In this document: one piece after another, positions 53,018 through 61,857 of the stretch
Position numbering within the stretch: position 1 is the stretch's first letter
Layout of the letters: each line of letters begins with the position of its first letter
From: GCA-2706205 sp964215955
Lineage (GTDB): Bacteria > Bdellovibrionota > Bacteriovoracia > Bacteriovoracales > Bacteriovoracaceae
Length of the DNA stretch: 64,000 nucleotides
Direction: 5' to 3'
NCBI GenBank assembly: GCA_964215955.1
Contig: CAXPDR010000041.1
Span: 186,001-250,000 of the forward strand
Made by a program: the position numbers and the translations under genes
Notes under the pieces: generated by a model
Told to the model about the DNA's origin: nothing
The model's input: only the letters and a program-made list of their open reading frames with translations
The model's database searches: none

Positions 53018-53771
53018 CTAAATATTTTTGAATGGCTTCTTTAGCATCTTCATTCAATTCAGTAAATCTAAAAGAGAATCCTTGTCCACCATCTAAAAGT
53101 CTCACAACTTCTCCACCTGCAACAAAATGGTGTTCAGTGTTCTCAGGATGTACATTGATAGAAATCCTCTCACCTTTCTCAGCAGGGATTTGATCAACTA
53201 GGACTTGCATTCCACCAATAGAAATATCCCGACATACACCGACATAAACCTTTTTATCGCTTTCAATATACATTCTGGCAATAAATGGCTTTCTATTATT
53301 CTTTCTTCTATCAACCTCTTCAATTGGAGGTGGTACTTCTTCAAATACCTCGGCAAAGTCTTTGAAGTCTCCTAAGAATGCCCAATCTTCTAAACCTCTT
53401 ACAAACACTAAGGTTTTAGAATTAATTCTATTTTGCTTATAAAGCTGAATAATAATATCTAATGTGTATGGACCATACTCAACTTCTTGCCCACCTCTAT
53501 CAGCTCCAATTTTAATAAAAATTTTATTCTCAGAGGTTGTTAACTCTTTGAGTGCGAGATTATCAGCTGTTACGGTAACTTCTTCTTCCATAACTTCTTC
53601 GACATGTTGAAGCTCATCTACGTCTTTAATTTTAGTCCAGTTTTCAAAACCTTTTCTCCAAACGTAATCATCATCACCTAAGGTTGATTTCTCCATCATT
53701 TCATTAATAACTGTAAGCTCTACAGGTCCCTTTCTTTCGCCGGCTTCCACATAGTACCAAACATCTTCCAT
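53007..53771 (-). CDS. GYF_2-PilZ c-di-GMP effector protein
   Basis: The 254-residue protein has two GYF_2-type modules (WYYVEAGERKGPVELTVINEM with KGFENWTKI, and YGPYTLDIIIQLYKQNRI with RGLEDWAFL) and a C-terminal PilZ domain (about residues 152-250). The PilZ RxxxR motif is RRKNNRKPF and the second is DISIGGM, as needed to bind c-di-GMP. GYF_2 modules are common in predatory Deltaproteobacteria-type genomes. It heads an operon with a lipase-like hydrolase and a lipoprotein, suggesting c-di-GMP control of lipid hydrolysis or of the envelope; that is inference. Confidence 0.85.
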   Translation of the reverse strand: MEDVWYYVEAGERKGPVELTVINEMMEKSTLGDDDYVWRKGFENWTKIKDVDELQHVEEVMEEEVTVTADNLALKELTTSENKIFIKIGADRGGQEVEYGPYTLDIIIQLYKQNRINSKTLVFVRGLEDWAFLGDFKDFAEVFEEVPPPIEEVDRRKNNRKPFIARMYIESDKKVYVGVCRDISIGGMQVLVDQIPAEKGERISINVHPENTEHHFVAGGEVVRLLDGGQGFSFRFTELNEDAKEAIQKYLDEV

Positions 53772-53925
53772 GAAAATTCTCCTCTAAACATACATATTAT
53801 TAATTCCTTATATTTTACATTAATTCAGTAAGATAGCTGAATTTGGGAAAGAATTTCCATTACAATTAAAGTTATCTTGATTTTTTCCGACAAGTATACT
53901 GAAAAACTAGCATAATGGATTAATT

Positions 53926-55353
53926 ATGAAGAAACTAATTTTAATATTATTACTTCCCTTAATTTTTTTCTCCTGTGGAGAGGAAGTACTCACTCAAAAT
54001 ACTCAAAATGAAGGCTATACCTCTTCTACAATTGAGTCTCAAGAAGTCAGTACCTGTTCTCAGTTCACTTTTAGAAAACCACCTGTCGATATTCTTTATG
54101 TTATCGACAACTCAGGAAGTACCCTTGCTAGTAGTTTTCAATCCATAAAAGGTGAGATTCAAAAAACAATAGAAACAGTATCAGGAGACTTTGATTATCA
54201 TATTTATGTAGCTCCACTAAACCCTGGACCTACAGATAGTATTCAAGGATATCCTTTAATTGTTAGTGATCCCAATTCTATTCCTAGTATCGCCTCAGTT
54301 AATATGACAAACTCAGATAGTTTAGAGATGTTTGCTGATGCCTCAGGAAATAATAATGAATTTGGTTTTGAAAGAGTAAAAAACATCATTAATTACAATA
54401 GATCCAATGGAATATTTAGAGATGATGCAAATACGATTGTTGTTATGATTTCTAATGGTGATGATACACAAACGAAAAAAACTCTTAATGGAAATATCGT
54501 AGATAATCCTGATTATCCATACTCTACGGTTTTAAATGAATTTAAGAAATTTACAAAAGTTTACAGTAATGGAAGTTCTGAGGAGAACCTTCTTAAATCA
54601 AGAATGTTTCGTTTTATTTCTGTTGTTGCGAACTCAAGCTGTAATGGATGGAAAAAAGGTGAAACATACCAGAGACTTTCAAGAGATTTATACGAGTATC
54701 AAGGTTTAACAGATAATGATAAAAAAGATGTCCTAGATCTATGTTCTCAAAACTATGCTTCATTATTTTCAGTAGTCAATAATAGTATTCAAGCCGTTAT
54801 TGATGGCCATAAATACGATCACTGGAAAATAAGTTCAGCAAGTGAATCTGAAATTCAAACCGACGACATTCAAATCTTTAAACTCTCAAAGAATGGGGTT
54901 AAAACTGAAATTTTACCAGGAACAGAGAATGGTTTTGAATATATCGGTTACAAGTCCAATCAAAGACTAAATTATGAGCCAGCAGACAAAGTAGAAACAG
55001 ACTCAGGACTTATGGTAAAACTACACGGGGAAGCTAGAGTTTCTCATCCAGACTGTATTATTGCAAAAACGAGAACACCAACAGAGTACTTTGGTTATGT
55101 TGCACTACCAAGAGACCCTGAATTAACTTCTGTAAAAATAGAGATTGATGGGAAAGCCTTCCCACAATCAGGTTCAAATGGTTGGAGTTATTTAGGATGG
55201 CGGGATACTCTAAATATTAAAGTCCCTGGACCTACTGATGCGGCCGTAACTCCACCGGTTAATAAATCTGGTTATTTTTTACAGCTTCATGGTGATGCGA
55301 TCTTTACAAATGGGCAAACAATTAAAGTATTTTATAAAGCTAAACCGAATTAA
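53926..55353 (+). CDS. von Willebrand factor A-like lipoprotein
   Basis: The 475-residue product has a lipobox (LIFFSCGEE, Cys about residue 17). Near residue 55 it has DILYVIDNSGSTLAS with the DxSxS metal-binding MIDAS motif, and then vWA-like elements TIVVMISNGDDTQT. The C-terminal part (about 290-475) reads as beta-rich, without a known motif. Such proteins bind other surface proteins or ligands by a divalent cation. Its end overlaps the convergent cyclic-nucleotide-binding gene by four bases. Confidence 0.75.
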   Translation: MKKLILILLLPLIFFSCGEEVLTQNTQNEGYTSSTIESQEVSTCSQFTFRKPPVDILYVIDNSGSTLASSFQSIKGEIQKTIETVSGDFDYHIYVAPLNPGPTDSIQGYPLIVSDPNSIPSIASVNMTNSDSLEMFADASGNNNEFGFERVKNIINYNRSNGIFRDDANTIVVMISNGDDTQTKKTLNGNIVDNPDYPYSTVLNEFKKFTKVYSNGSSEENLLKSRMFRFISVVANSSCNGWKKGETYQRLSRDLYEYQGLTDNDKKDVLDLCSQNYASLFSVVNNSIQAVIDGHKYDHWKISSASESEIQTDDIQIFKLSKNGVKTEILPGTENGFEYIGYKSNQRLNYEPADKVETDSGLMVKLHGEARVSHPDCIIAKTRTPTEYFGYVALPRDPELTSVKIEIDGKAFPQSGSNGWSYLGWRDTLNIKVPGPTDAAVTPPVNKSGYFLQLHGDAIFTNGQTIKVFYKAKPN

Positions 55354-56438
55354 GCGACTGAGGACTTCTGTTGATTTGAATCTAGGACTCTATTCATAAA
55401 CTTTATATTTGGAAGCAATTTTTTCATCTTTAGATAGTGAACTTCAACAGATAAAGCGTTATCATTTCCAATTATGGCTTCGCCCACAATTCCATGTTGA
55501 CGAGCATCATCTAAGTGTTCAATAGTAATGAATGCTTTTGACTGTGCCCAGTAATCTAGAAGATCTCCCACAGGAACTAAGGTCATAGCATTGTCTGTAT
55601 TGGGAGAATTAGCAATTTTTTTCCAGATATTTTCTAAAAAAGTTTGGCATTTTTTACTTATTTTAAGTTTTTTATCTTCAGTTAAGTGCTTCTCTGTGTT
55701 GTAGAAAATAAACAAAGACCTTATTCGGTCTAAGTCTCTAAGAATATAAATTTTTGGAAGTCCATCTTTATCATTTTCAACCTGGATTAATCCTAAATCT
55801 TGAAGAACAATAATCATTTCATCCATCTTGGATTCAATAATTCCAAAAATCTCATGTGAATAAAGATTTAAGGTTTTATGATGAACTGCTAGCCCATTAG
55901 CATTTTGCTCACCGTGAGATTTATAGACTAAAAATAGCATTCCCAATATTTTTATAACATCAGCTGTTTTAAAAAATTCATATCCACTATGTTTTCCTGT
56001 TCCATAGTTTACTGAAGCAGAGTTGGACTCTAGTTCTTTTACTCTCGCATTCGTTTGTCTCAGTCTATTTGCTAGAGTATTGATAATGGTTTTAAACCAA
56101 GGGTTTAAACCTGACATTGTTTTAGCAAAAGCAGTAAATGAAATTTCAATGACATCTGAAGATACCATCGCCGCAGCAGAACAAGACCTTTTTCCGCCAC
56201 CATCATCATCGAAGTAGGCCATCTCACCTATAACTTCACCGGCCCTTAGAACAGCTATCTCTATAAAACCTTTACCTTTAGGTTTAAAGAGTCTTAGTTG
56301 ACCCTTTTGGATAATATACAACGAATTCGCCTTCTCTCCGTCATTGAAAAGAACTTCAGCAGGCTTAAGTCTTCTAAGACCTGAACCTGCTTTAGCCGTT
56401 TTAGATTTCGTTGCTGTAGTCAAATTATAACCTTTCAA
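55350..56438 (-). CDS. Cyclic-nucleotide-binding domain protein
   Basis: The 362-residue protein has an N-terminal CNBD of Crp type (about residues 20-135): LKPAEVLFNDGEKANSLYIIQKGQLRLF and AVLRAGEVIGEMAYFDDDG (the phosphate-binding loop region, though altered). The remaining 220 residues do not give a clear Crp helix-turn-helix; they contain ELESNSASVNYG and a long helical part. It could be a regulator or an effector by protein contact. It overlaps the thiolase gene by 14 bases upstream and a lipoprotein gene by four bases at its end. Confidence 0.75.
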   Translation of the reverse strand: MKGYNLTTATKSKTAKAGSGLRRLKPAEVLFNDGEKANSLYIIQKGQLRLFKPKGKGFIEIAVLRAGEVIGEMAYFDDDGGGKRSCSAAAMVSSDVIEISFTAFAKTMSGLNPWFKTIINTLANRLRQTNARVKELESNSASVNYGTGKHSGYEFFKTADVIKILGMLFLVYKSHGEQNANGLAVHHKTLNLYSHEIFGIIESKMDEMIIVLQDLGLIQVENDKDGLPKIYILRDLDRIRSLFIFYNTEKHLTEDKKLKISKKCQTFLENIWKKIANSPNTDNAMTLVPVGDLLDYWAQSKAFITIEHLDDARQHGIVGEAIIGNDNALSVEVHYLKMKKLLPNIKFMNRVLDSNQQKSSVA

Positions 56439-57585
56439 TAACCATGCTTAAGGCTTCACCTCCACCAATACAAATTGCAGCACATCCATACTTAGCACCT
56501 TTTCTTTCCATTGCATTAGTAAGGGTTAAAAGTATTCTCGCTCCACTTGTTCCAATTGGATGCCCAAGACTTACTCCACCACCATAAACATTCACTTTAT
56601 TCTCATCTAATTGTAACTCTTTTATCGCGACCATGGTAACTGCGGCAAAAGCTTCATTTATCTCCCATAAGTCAATCTGATCAGCAGTTAAGTCTAGTTT
56701 TTTTAAGTTTTTCTTAACGGCTTGAACAGGAGCGGTTGTAAACCAAGTTGGTTCCCCAGCATGAGAAGCCCATCCTAAAATTTTAAATTTTGCTTGATCT
56801 TTATATTCTTCACCACCTAAAACAAGAGCAGCTGCTCCATCATTTATAGTAGAGGCATTTGCTGCAGTAATAGTTCCATCTTTTTCAAATGCTGGTCTCA
56901 AGGCTGCCATTTTATCAAACTTAACTTTTCCAGGACCTTCATCTTCTGAAACGACAACGTCACCTTTTCTTCCTTTAATTGTGACAGCTGAAATCTCTGA
57001 CTGAAAAATCCCTTCTGCTTGAGCTGCTTGAGCTCTCTTAAATGATTGAGTTGCAAATGCATCTTGTGCTTCTCTAGAAAGATCATATTTCTTTGTACAC
57101 TCTTCTGCACAATTCCCCATTGGTCTATCAGAATAAACATCCCAAAGTCCATCCCATTGCATGGCATCTTTCATTTCGGTTGCCCCAAATTTAAAACCGT
57201 TTCTTGAATTTGGTAATAAGTGTGGAGCTAATGACATATTTTCCATTCCACCAGCGACAACCAAACTTGCGTCATCCGTTAAAATGGATTTTGCGCCAAG
57301 AATAACTGATTGAAGACCTGATCCACAAACTTTATTAATTGTCGTACATGGTACAGACTTAGGAAGACCTGCAAATAAAGCAGCTTGCCTAGCTGGTGCT
57401 TGACCAACTCCCGCCTGAACAACATTCCCCATAAATACTTCGTCTACTTTATCATTTGCGATTTCTGTTTTAGCTAAAGCTCCCTGAATTGCAGTCGCAC
57501 CAAGCTTTGGAGCAGCCACAGATGATAATGTTCCTAAAAAGCTTCCTTGTGGAGTTCTAGATCCACCTAAAATATAAACACTCAT
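56425..57585 (-). CDS. Acetyl-CoA acetyltransferase (thiolase)
   Basis: The 386-residue enzyme has INKVCGSGLQSVILG with nucleophile Cys (about residue 86), AGGMENMSLAPHLL, EINEAFAAVTMV, VYGGGVSLGHPIGTSGARIL and the C-terminal CAAICIGGGEALSMVIERL with the second Cys. This fits the biosynthetic/degradative acetoacetyl-CoA thiolases rather than FadA. It condenses or splits acetoacetyl-CoA. Its stop overlaps the next gene by 14 bases. Confidence 0.92.
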   Translation of the reverse strand: MSVYILGGSRTPQGSFLGTLSSVAAPKLGATAIQGALAKTEIANDKVDEVFMGNVVQAGVGQAPARQAALFAGLPKSVPCTTINKVCGSGLQSVILGAKSILTDDASLVVAGGMENMSLAPHLLPNSRNGFKFGATEMKDAMQWDGLWDVYSDRPMGNCAEECTKKYDLSREAQDAFATQSFKRAQAAQAEGIFQSEISAVTIKGRKGDVVVSEDEGPGKVKFDKMAALRPAFEKDGTITAANASTINDGAAALVLGGEEYKDQAKFKILGWASHAGEPTWFTTAPVQAVKKNLKKLDLTADQIDLWEINEAFAAVTMVAIKELQLDENKVNVYGGGVSLGHPIGTSGARILLTLTNAMERKGAKYGCAAICIGGGEALSMVIERL

Positions 57586-57738
57586 ATAATCTCCTTATCT
57601 CTTAAATAGTTAATTTATTTGCCTTAATAGTTACCATAAACCCCATCAATTTCTCAAGCGAGGGCTTGTTATACAGCATGAAATTTGCTATTTTGCCCAA
57701 ATTAAAACTGCAAAAAGCGCACCGCACAAGGATATAAT

Positions 57739-58203
57739 ATGTACTTTGGTAAATTAATTGTTGAAGATGAAAAAATTATAAGAAAGCCCCTTCCTAATGA
57801 ATGGACAGAAGAGCTAACCAAAGTCTTAACAGAAACATACTTTGACCAATCAGAAAAGGATAACCGATTTTTTGATGTTTACGGCGAAATTTACGAGAAA
57901 GAGTTTGTCGTTATCATTTCTTATATTCATCATGAAGATCAATTGAAGTCACCTATTTCCATTTTTATCTCTCACGAAGTAGTCGAAGACTCCAAACAGT
58001 TTAAGTCCACTCTTAAGAACCTGGTAGATTTATCTGGCCATATTTTAGACGATGTATTTGCTACAAATGATTGGAGTGAGTACAACTCAAACTGGACGGA
58101 AAACAAATTTAGAGGAAATAATTTTTATTATAAAATCACAAGAGAAAATGTTTCACTTACTCTTCAAGCTGAGCAATTTTTAGCTAAAAATGGTGAAATT
58201 TAG
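57739..58203 (+). CDS. Soluble acidic protein, unknown
   Basis: The 154-residue product starts MYFGKLIVEDEKIIRKPLPN, has no signal or membrane segment, and alternates acidic and hydrophobic residues (FFDVYGEIYEKEFVVIISYIHH, cut here by motif). No family recognised. AAGGATATAAT precedes the ATG. It is divergent from the thiolase gene and convergent with a small secreted-protein gene ten bases away. Confidence 0.5.
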   Translation: MYFGKLIVEDEKIIRKPLPNEWTEELTKVLTETYFDQSEKDNRFFDVYGEIYEKEFVVIISYIHHEDQLKSPISIFISHEVVEDSKQFKSTLKNLVDLSGHILDDVFATNDWSEYNSNWTENKFRGNNFYYKITRENVSLTLQAEQFLAKNGEI

Positions 58204-58213
58204 AGCTTTGGAT

Positions 58214-58654
58214 TTAAAGATCTTCTAAAGAAGTAAATTTATCGACATCCAATAAATCAATCTCAGAGCTAGGTGCTTCTTCGATTAAAATCGCATTAAT
58301 CGTGGCCCTAATATCTTTGCAGTGTTTTCTTAAGTCATCTAGAACAAACTCCCCATGTGATCGCCTAGCAGGATCACTACTATTTATCTCGTTTCCAATT
58401 GTCTCAAGCCTATACCTCATACTCGTTCTAATGGATAAACTCAGATTCTCTTTTTCTTGCTCTATTTGAAAACTATCCAAGGAATATGATCTAAAGTCTT
58501 GATAATATCTAACTAAAAACGGAGTAATAATTTCTATCTCATCAACTGTTTCAAGGCAGTTCGAAACACTGTAAATCATATTTCGTTCATACTTTGCCGA
58601 TGCATTTGCTACCAACAGTAAAGAAGAAATACCAATTAATAGTAAAAACTTCAT
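58214..58654 (-). CDS. Small secreted protein, unknown
   Basis: Start ATG at 58654 with AGGAG six bases upstream; a longer frame from 58726 would add 24 residues without sense. The 146-residue product has a signal peptide (MKFLLLIGISSLLLVANASA), then a helical, charged domain with two cysteines (SNCLETVDEIE and RKHCKDIRATIN) that may pair. No family recognised. Confidence 0.6.
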   Translation of the reverse strand: MKFLLLIGISSLLLVANASAKYERNMIYSVSNCLETVDEIEIITPFLVRYYQDFRSYSLDSFQIEQEKENLSLSIRTSMRYRLETIGNEINSSDPARRSHGEFVLDDLRKHCKDIRATINAILIEEAPSSEIDLLDVDKFTSLEDL

Positions 58655-58700
58655 AATATTCTCCTGTCTATGGAGATATATAGGAACCCATAAACTCCCT

Positions 58701-58728
58701 CCAATACAAATGTTAAACCAATACAAAT
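58701..58728. repeat. Two direct copies of CCAATACAAAT
   Basis: CCAATACAAAT at 58701-58711 and again at 58718-58728, 17 bases apart, just upstream of the small secreted-protein gene and about 180 bases before the LVIVD lipoprotein gene. It could be a regulatory site, or a chance duplication. Confidence 0.3.
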
Positions 58729-58906
58729 TTACACAGTTTTAAGCCTTTATTAGGATGAGGGCTAAAAATCGCCAATACTCCAAGGCAGATTCTTAATAAA
58801 TCCCATAAATTAACCGATCAGGTCACGAGTTCAGCATTATAGTTTCAAGGACTTAGAAATTTAATAATTTCTTAACTTATAATGCTTAAAAGGATTTAAG
58901 GACTTA

Positions 58907-61804
58907 ATGAAAACCTATACTTATCGCACCATTATTTCAGTCGCCATTGCTTTCATTTTTCAAGGCTGTATTTCCGAGGTGCAAGTCAATATTGTTGACA
59001 GCTCAACTGAAACTAAAACAAATCCTTCTGAAAAAGATAAAGAAAAAATTACAGAAAAGAAAAGTCCAACAACTTTTAATTCAGGAATGGTGCCAGCAGA
59101 AAATCTCTATGCTAAAGGAGTTCACCTGTATGCCTTTGAATTCGGTGATAACAAACTACATTTTATAGATACTTCAGACCCAGCTGATCTTAATCTTGAA
59201 ATCACCATTGAAATGGATAGTACTATTTATGATGTATATGAGTTTTCAAATTATTTATTTATCACAACAGCTGATGCAGGTTTAAAGATATTTGATATAA
59301 GTAATTTTGAAAGTCCTCTTATTGTTTCAGATTCTAATTTCTCCACTTATGATCTTAGATATATTTATAGAGAAGGAAATACTTTATACATTAGTTCTAG
59401 GGCCGATGGAGTGATCCTAGTTGATATAAATACTCCCACCTCTCCAAACTTTATTTCCCAATATATTCCCCCAAGCGGAAGTATTTATGATTCACTAAAA
59501 ATTGGAAATCACCTCTTCCTTGCGAACGGGCCAAATGGAATGTTAGTTCTTGATATCACGACCCCCGCCTCTCCGAGCCTTTTAACAACCCATGCTCCTT
59601 CCTCTGGAGTGAGCTCAATTACAGAGATAGAAAATTATGGGAATACCATTGTTGCTGGTGATTCCTCAGACCTTGATATTATAGATGTTACAACGCCGGC
59701 AAGTCCTAATTCATTAACCGTTTTAGACTTCTCTTCTCTTTATAGTGATGGATATTTTGAAGTTCATAATAATATTCTTTATTACACTATCGCTGAAAGG
59801 GGAATTATTTATTATGATCTTACAACTCCTGCAACCCCTAAGAACTTAGGGGCTTTTAATACTCAAGGCTATACTAATAACCTCAGCCACTCTGGAACCC
59901 ATCTATATATAGCCGATGAATCTGGAATTGCCGTACTTGATACTTCTGACTTAATTGGAATTGAGCTTCTCTCTAAGACTGCATTACCATCGGTAAACAG
60001 CAAAGAATTTGTCAAAGAAGGAGACTTTATATACATGATAACTTCTGCAAATAATTTAGAAATTATCGATGTAAGTAATCCAAGTGCTCCATTAGCCAGA
60101 GGAAGCTTAAACTTTTCTGGCTCTTTAGATAACATTAAGGTCAGTGGAAATTATGCCTTTATTACTCACTACCTCTCAGGAGTTTCAAGGAAAGTTAATA
60201 TTATAGATATATCCGACCCCGATAACCCACTAGACGGTGGAGGTTTTACCCAGAATGCACATTGGGAAGAATCTACAACAAATACTGATGGCAATTATTT
60301 TTATGCCATTGACGTAAGTGCAAATCCCGATGAGCTTGTCATTTATGATATTACAACCACCCCTGGAACCCCTATTCTAGTAAGCTCTACACCTTTGGAT
60401 AATTTTATAGAAGACCCTAGCTATATAAACGGAATTGTTCTTAGGGGGAATTATATATTTTTATCTCACGCCTGGACTGGAATAGAAGTCATTGATGCGA
60501 CCAATAAAACCAGCTTGGTTCATGTTCCTACTACCGAGGCAAAGTCATGGGCTTTTGACGCCTGGGAAACCTTTGATAGCGGAAACTATGTTGCGATTAA
60601 AGAAGATTATTATGGTTTATCAATTGCAAATATTGCAGACCCGACGAATCCATATGTAGTGAACAATATTTTTAACTGGAATGGGTATTTTTATGGGTTC
60701 CAGACTCAAGGTAATTATATGTTCATTACTGGAAATAGATCCGGACTTGAAATATTAGACATGAGTAATGAGTACACAGCCATTGAACTTGGCGGCTATA
60801 ATGCTCATCCTGATAATTTGTATGGAATTGAGCTAGAGGGAAATACGCTATACACAACCTCTTCTACAGATTTTTACATCTTCGACATTAGTGATAAACA
60901 AGGATTAGAATTAGTTTCTTATTATAATAAAATATTTTATAGATATTCAAATTCTGTTCAACTGAATCAATACCAAATAGAGACCGATGATTACGGAGAT
61001 TTATTAGTTTTTGATACGACATCAAATGATAAAACTCCCATTTATAGACAACGTTTTTCTAACTCAACTCTCTATGACATCTCCTTAATTGGAAACCACC
61101 TTCAAATAAAGGAAGAAAATGATTCTGTCGTAACTTTTGATTTTTCCGATCCGACCTCACCGCAACTCATAAGCAGAACCTTTGATCATCGGCAAATGTG
61201 TGGAAGCAAAATTCTAGAACAAAATGACTTCGTATTCTGTCGAGGAGGTTATAAAGGATTAAGTATTTATGATGTCACAGATATAAACAATCCAACATTT
61301 GTTTCATTAGAAAATAGTGTTTATAACTTTTTTTATCACAATAATACTATGTATTCTTATTACGGTTCTGGACTTTATCATTATGATATCTCTGATCCGT
61401 ATAACGTAGTAGAAACCACGATTCATGATCCAACACCAACGATTCGTTATATATATCCTTATAAGAACTTTATATTCATCTCAATGGCAACTAATGGTTT
61501 TTCTGTTTTAGATATAACTAATCCTTTAGCCGCGGCAGAGTTAGCAACTATAACGGATACAGTTGATTATGATCAAATTCTTTATGCCAACGACGAAATT
61601 GTAATAGTAAGAAATACATGGACTTCATCAAAGCTAGCTGTTGTAGATATAAGAAACCCAAGTTCACCTGTGATGATCCAAACTTTAGACCTTGGTTATA
61701 GTACAAGAGAAATTAAGGAAATTGATGGAGAAATCATAATGTCTACATACGGAAGCAGTAAAACGATTACCATAAACCCTGATATGACCATAAATGTGAA
61801 TTAA
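58907..61804 (+). CDS. Large lipoprotein with about 20 LVIVD beta-propeller repeats
   Basis: The 965-residue product has a lipobox (IAFIFQGCISE, Cys about residue 21), a short Lys/Glu/Thr spacer to about residue 65, and then about 20 units of roughly 42-48 residues ending in the LVIVD-type strand: LKIFDISNFESP, VILVDINTPTSP, MLVLDITTPASP, LDIIDVTTPASP, IIYYDLTTPATP, LEIIDVSNPSAP, VNIIDISDPDNP, IEVIDATNK, VVTFDFSDPTSP, LSIYDVTDINNP, FSVLDITNPLAA, LAVVDIRNPSSP. The number suggests two or three propellers on the cell surface or periplasmic face. AAGGA precedes the ATG. Its end is about 60 bases from the convergent H1-like gene. Confidence 0.85.
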   Translation: MKTYTYRTIISVAIAFIFQGCISEVQVNIVDSSTETKTNPSEKDKEKITEKKSPTTFNSGMVPAENLYAKGVHLYAFEFGDNKLHFIDTSDPADLNLEITIEMDSTIYDVYEFSNYLFITTADAGLKIFDISNFESPLIVSDSNFSTYDLRYIYREGNTLYISSRADGVILVDINTPTSPNFISQYIPPSGSIYDSLKIGNHLFLANGPNGMLVLDITTPASPSLLTTHAPSSGVSSITEIENYGNTIVAGDSSDLDIIDVTTPASPNSLTVLDFSSLYSDGYFEVHNNILYYTIAERGIIYYDLTTPATPKNLGAFNTQGYTNNLSHSGTHLYIADESGIAVLDTSDLIGIELLSKTALPSVNSKEFVKEGDFIYMITSANNLEIIDVSNPSAPLARGSLNFSGSLDNIKVSGNYAFITHYLSGVSRKVNIIDISDPDNPLDGGGFTQNAHWEESTTNTDGNYFYAIDVSANPDELVIYDITTTPGTPILVSSTPLDNFIEDPSYINGIVLRGNYIFLSHAWTGIEVIDATNKTSLVHVPTTEAKSWAFDAWETFDSGNYVAIKEDYYGLSIANIADPTNPYVVNNIFNWNGYFYGFQTQGNYMFITGNRSGLEILDMSNEYTAIELGGYNAHPDNLYGIELEGNTLYTTSSTDFYIFDISDKQGLELVSYYNKIFYRYSNSVQLNQYQIETDDYGDLLVFDTTSNDKTPIYRQRFSNSTLYDISLIGNHLQIKEENDSVVTFDFSDPTSPQLISRTFDHRQMCGSKILEQNDFVFCRGGYKGLSIYDVTDINNPTFVSLENSVYNFFYHNNTMYSYYGSGLYHYDISDPYNVVETTIHDPTPTIRYIYPYKNFIFISMATNGFSVLDITNPLAAAELATITDTVDYDQILYANDEIVIVRNTWTSSKLAVVDIRNPSSPVMIQTLDLGYSTREIKEIDGEIIMSTYGSSKTITINPDMTINVN

Positions 61805-61828
61805 AAAAGGCCCACAATCAGTGAGCCT
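61803..61828 (-). terminator. Terminator after the H1-like gene
   Basis: On the minus strand AGGCTCAC, a TGATT loop and GTGGGCCT pair with one mismatch, followed by six T (plus-strand A at 61803-61808). It stops minus-strand transcripts from the H1-like gene about 30 bases after its end. On the plus strand no T run follows. Confidence 0.8.
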
Positions 61829-61857
61829 CAATTAATTAAATTAAACTTTCAAATTAA

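Noticed and set aside
56898..57167. 89-codon minus-strand frame within the thiolase
   Set aside because: Overlaps the thiolase in another frame, without ribosome site and with no family resemblance.
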